From Thermoplasmata archaeon (GTDB lineage Bacteria; Actinomycetota; Acidimicrobiia; Acidimicrobiales; Acidimicrobiaceae), in assembly GCA_021836665.1 (NCBI GenBank), contig JAKBHQ010000329.1, forward strand, positions 1-9,352: a stretch of 9,352 nt of DNA. The letters are read 5' to 3'. Made by a program: the position numbers and the translations under genes. The notes beneath the pieces are model-generated. The model saw nothing but the letters and a program-made list of their open reading frames with translations. It ran no database searches and was not told the origin of the DNA. Shown piece after piece: positions 7,257 through 9,352 of the stretch (its first letter is position 1; each line of letters opens with the position of its first letter).

Positions 7257-7301
7257 CCGAATCTGAGCATCAGAGCCGAAGACAATGCGGTTTTATGCCG
7301 G
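7257..7301. other. Short convergent gap, no clear terminator
   Basis: Only 45 bases separate the stop codons of the phosphotransferase and leuS. The best hairpin is CTGA / TCAG around a three-base loop near 7263-7273, too short to terminate transcription. Readthrough of either gene would give antisense RNA to the other. Confidence 0.4.
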
Positions 7302-9352
7302 TCAAAGTACCAGGTTTACCAGCTTCGGAAGGCGCACGATAATTTTAGCGGGCTCGCCGTCTCCCAAAATTGAGGATATCTTCGGGAGTGCCCGAACGGC
7401 TGCGATCGCCTCTTGCTCGGATATGTCCGTCGAAACCTCTATTTTGTCCTTCAGTTTGCCGTTCACCTGAACAATCAGAGTGGTCTTTAGATCCTCGAGC
7501 AGCACTGGGTCGGCCAATGGCCAACTTTCCATATGGATGTTTCCCCCATTTTTCCGTTCCCAAAGTTCGGCCGTAATGTGAGGGACCATCGGGGCCAGCA
7601 TGAGTAGCAGGATGTCCTTGGCTTCTGAAACGGCATCGCCTGACGACCCAAGAGCTTCAGCCTTATAGATCGCATTCGTAAGTTCCATAAGGGAAGCAAC
7701 GCAGGTATTATAAGCCCACCTCTTATAACCCGATGTGACCTTTTCTATCGTCCTGTGGGTCGTCTTTCTGAGTTCGAGGTCTGCTTCCGTCGAATTTGCA
7801 AACTCCCTAGCTACCGAAACGCCGGGGAAACGTTCGCCTTGGTTCAAAACTAGGCGCCAGACCCTGGAGAGATACCGATAGCACCCCTCGATCATTTCGT
7901 CGGTCTGCTTGGTCCAATCGAAGTCATCCCCTGGTGGCCCGACAAAAAGGTGGAAAAGGCGTAAAGCGTCAGCACCGACCCCATCAAAGTACCCCGATGG
8001 TGCAATTAAGTTTCCTTTTGACTTCGACATCTTCGAACCATCGAGGCGTATCATTCCCTGAGTAAAGAGCCTCCTAAATGGCTCTCGAACGTCCGAAGGG
8101 CCAATACCCAAATCGCTTAAGGCCTTAGTGAAAAAACGGGCATAGAGTAGGTGCAAAATCGCATGTTCGATACCACCAATGTACTGATCCACCGGCATCC
8201 ACGCACTGACGATGTCCTTGTCAAAAGGCTTATCTACCGAAAATGGATCACAAAAGCGAAGGTAGTACCAGGACGAGTCCACAAAGGTGTCCATCGTGTC
8301 AGTCTCTCGCCGAGCCGGTCGTGAGCAGTTTGGACAGAGGGTATTAACGAAACCCTCATGTCTGGCCAGCGGTGACTCGCCAGTTGGCAAGAATTCCACG
8401 TCGTCAGGTGCAAGGACTGGAAGTTGATCCAGAGGAACCGGAACTATTCCGCATTCCTCACAGTAGACCGCCGGGATGGGACAACCCCAATATCTCTGAC
8501 GGGAAACCAGCCAGTCGCGCAGACGGTATTGTACCTTTGGTCTGCCGGCCCCTCTTTCAGAAAGAAACTCGATTGCCCTCTTCTTAGCCTCATCGACGCT
8601 TAGACCGTCTAAAAAACTGGAATTGATTTTATTTCCGGGTCCACCGTAGGCTCCGTCGCCGGAGTAGTCCTCGGGCCTTTCTGTCGTTTCTACAATTGGT
8701 AACCCGTATGTCTTGGCAAAGTCAAAATCCCTTTGGTCCTCTCCCGGCACGCCCATAACGGCTCCCGTTCCGTATGTCGCCAGGACATAGTCAGCGACGT
8801 AGATGGGCACTTTTGCCCCGTTGAAGGGATTGACAGCAAATGCTCCCGTCGCCACCCCTCGCTTTGCCTTGCCCATCTCGGTCGACTGGCGCTCAATGTC
8901 CGACCTCGATGACACCTCTGCGCAAAAGGAGGTAACTTCGTCCCGAAATTCATCAGTCACAATGTCAAACAGCCTCGGATACTCAGGAGCAACAACTAGG
9001 TATGTAATCCCGAAGGAAGTATCAGGCCGTGTCGTGAATACTGTTATTGGGTCCAAGTCGGCTCTATCTGAGATCTCAATTTCGATCTCTGCTCCAATCG
9101 AGCGGCCGATCCAGTTGCGCTGCATCACTTTTACTCGCTCTGGCCACTCGAGTGGTTCCAACTCGTCGAGTAGTTGATCGGCATAGTCGGTAATCTTAAA
9201 AAACCATTGCTCCAAGTTTTTCCTGGTGACTAGGTCCCCAGACCTTTCACAAGTACCGTCGGCGAGAACCTGTTCATTTGCGAGCACAGTCTGACAGCCT
9301 GGGCACCAGTTGACCGGTGCATTTGCCCTATAAGCGAGGCCCGCCTCCATGA
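7302..9352 (-). CDS. leuS: Leucyl-tRNA synthetase, N-terminus beyond right edge
   Basis: Class I aminoacyl-tRNA synthetase that charges tRNA-Leu with leucine. Some 682 residues are visible from an internal Met at 9350; bacterial enzymes are about 800-860, so the first 120-170 residues with the HIGH motif lie outside. Counting from that Met: APVNWCPGC (11-19), then the CP1 editing domain with the threonine-rich TTRPDT (106-111) and GTGAVMGVPGEDQRDF (194-209), RQRYWGCPIPAVYC (284-297), a probable zinc site of C297, C300, C339 and C342, then DGSKMSKSKGN (437-447) with the KMSKS loop (440-444). The anticodon-binding helical domain and the small C-terminal domain (ending VNGKLKDKIEVS... KLVNLVL) follow. 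The editing loop has Glu where E. coli has His (GHDQRD to GEDQRD); the conserved Asp remains. Control elements would be off-window. Confidence 0.97.
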   Translation of the reverse strand, partial: MEAGLAYRANAPVNWCPGCQTVLANEQVLADGTCERSGDLVTRKNLEQWFFKITDYADQLLDELEPLEWPERVKVMQRNWIGRSIGAEIEIEISDRADLDPITVFTTRPDTSFGITYLVVAPEYPRLFDIVTDEFRDEVTSFCAEVSSRSDIERQSTEMGKAKRGVATGAFAVNPFNGAKVPIYVADYVLATYGTGAVMGVPGEDQRDFDFAKTYGLPIVETTERPEDYSGDGAYGGPGNKINSSFLDGLSVDEAKKRAIEFLSERGAGRPKVQYRLRDWLVSRQRYWGCPIPAVYCEECGIVPVPLDQLPVLAPDDVEFLPTGESPLARHEGFVNTLCPNCSRPARRETDTMDTFVDSSWYYLRFCDPFSVDKPFDKDIVSAWMPVDQYIGGIEHAILHLLYARFFTKALSDLGIGPSDVREPFRRLFTQGMIRLDGSKMSKSKGNLIAPSGYFDGVGADALRLFHLFVGPPGDDFDWTKQTDEMIEGCYRYLSRVWRLVLNQGERFPGVSVAREFANSTEADLELRKTTHRTIEKVTSGYKRWAYNTCVASLMELTNAIYKAEALGSSGDAVSEAKDILLLMLAPMVPHITAELWERKNGGNIHMESWPLADPVLLEDLKTTLIVQVNGKLKDKIEVSTDISEQEAIAAVRALPKISSILGDGEPAKIIVRLPKLVNLVL

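Overview
This window is about 9.35 kb of ordinary bacterial chromosome. It carries housekeeping genes for translation, DNA replication, DNA repair and protein quality control. I see no mobile element, CRISPR array, tRNA or rRNA. Base composition is moderate, roughly half G+C. GTG starts are supported for two genes. The pairing of a DNA polymerase III delta gene (holA) with rpsT and lepA is typical of Actinomycetota. The moderate G+C content suggests a lineage such as Acidimicrobiia rather than Streptomyces or Mycobacterium, but this placement is an inference from gene order and protein flavour.

Layout from left to right. (1) 1-1362, minus strand: a class I CPD photolyase gene that starts with GTG and runs off the left edge with 454 codons visible. 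(2) 1405-3198, minus strand: lepA, complete, 42 bases upstream of the photolyase on the same strand. (3) 3318-3575, plus strand: rpsT (ribosomal protein S20), divergent from lepA. (4) About 3601-3673: a nested hairpin between the convergent rpsT and holA, probably a shared terminator. (5) 3675-4784, minus strand: holA, DNA polymerase III delta subunit. (6) 4976-5686, minus strand: a thioredoxin-fold protein with a helical TPR-like tail (CnoX/YbbN-like) and an intact WCGPC site. (7) 5687-6230: about 540 bases with no convincing gene, separating divergent genes. (8) 6231-7256, plus strand: a kinase-fold phosphotransferase of the APH/ACAD10-like family. (9) 7302-9352, minus strand: leuS, with the 3' two thirds or more visible and the N-terminal Rossmann/HIGH part beyond the right edge.

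How the genes fit together. LepA, S20 and leucyl-tRNA synthetase serve translation. HolA opens and loads the beta clamp. The thioredoxin-TPR protein probably protects proteins under oxidative or chlorine stress. The photolyase repairs UV dimers. The phosphotransferase is the only clearly metabolic accessory gene; relatives act near acyl-CoA dehydrogenases. As I recall, many actinobacteria have leuS - comEA - comEC - holA - rpsT - lepA. Here the competence genes are missing from that place, and the thioredoxin and phosphotransferase genes plus a long gene-free stretch occupy it. I found no new defence or mobile system. The most useful leads are that replaced competence block, the gene-poor divergent interval and a possible leaderless promoter.
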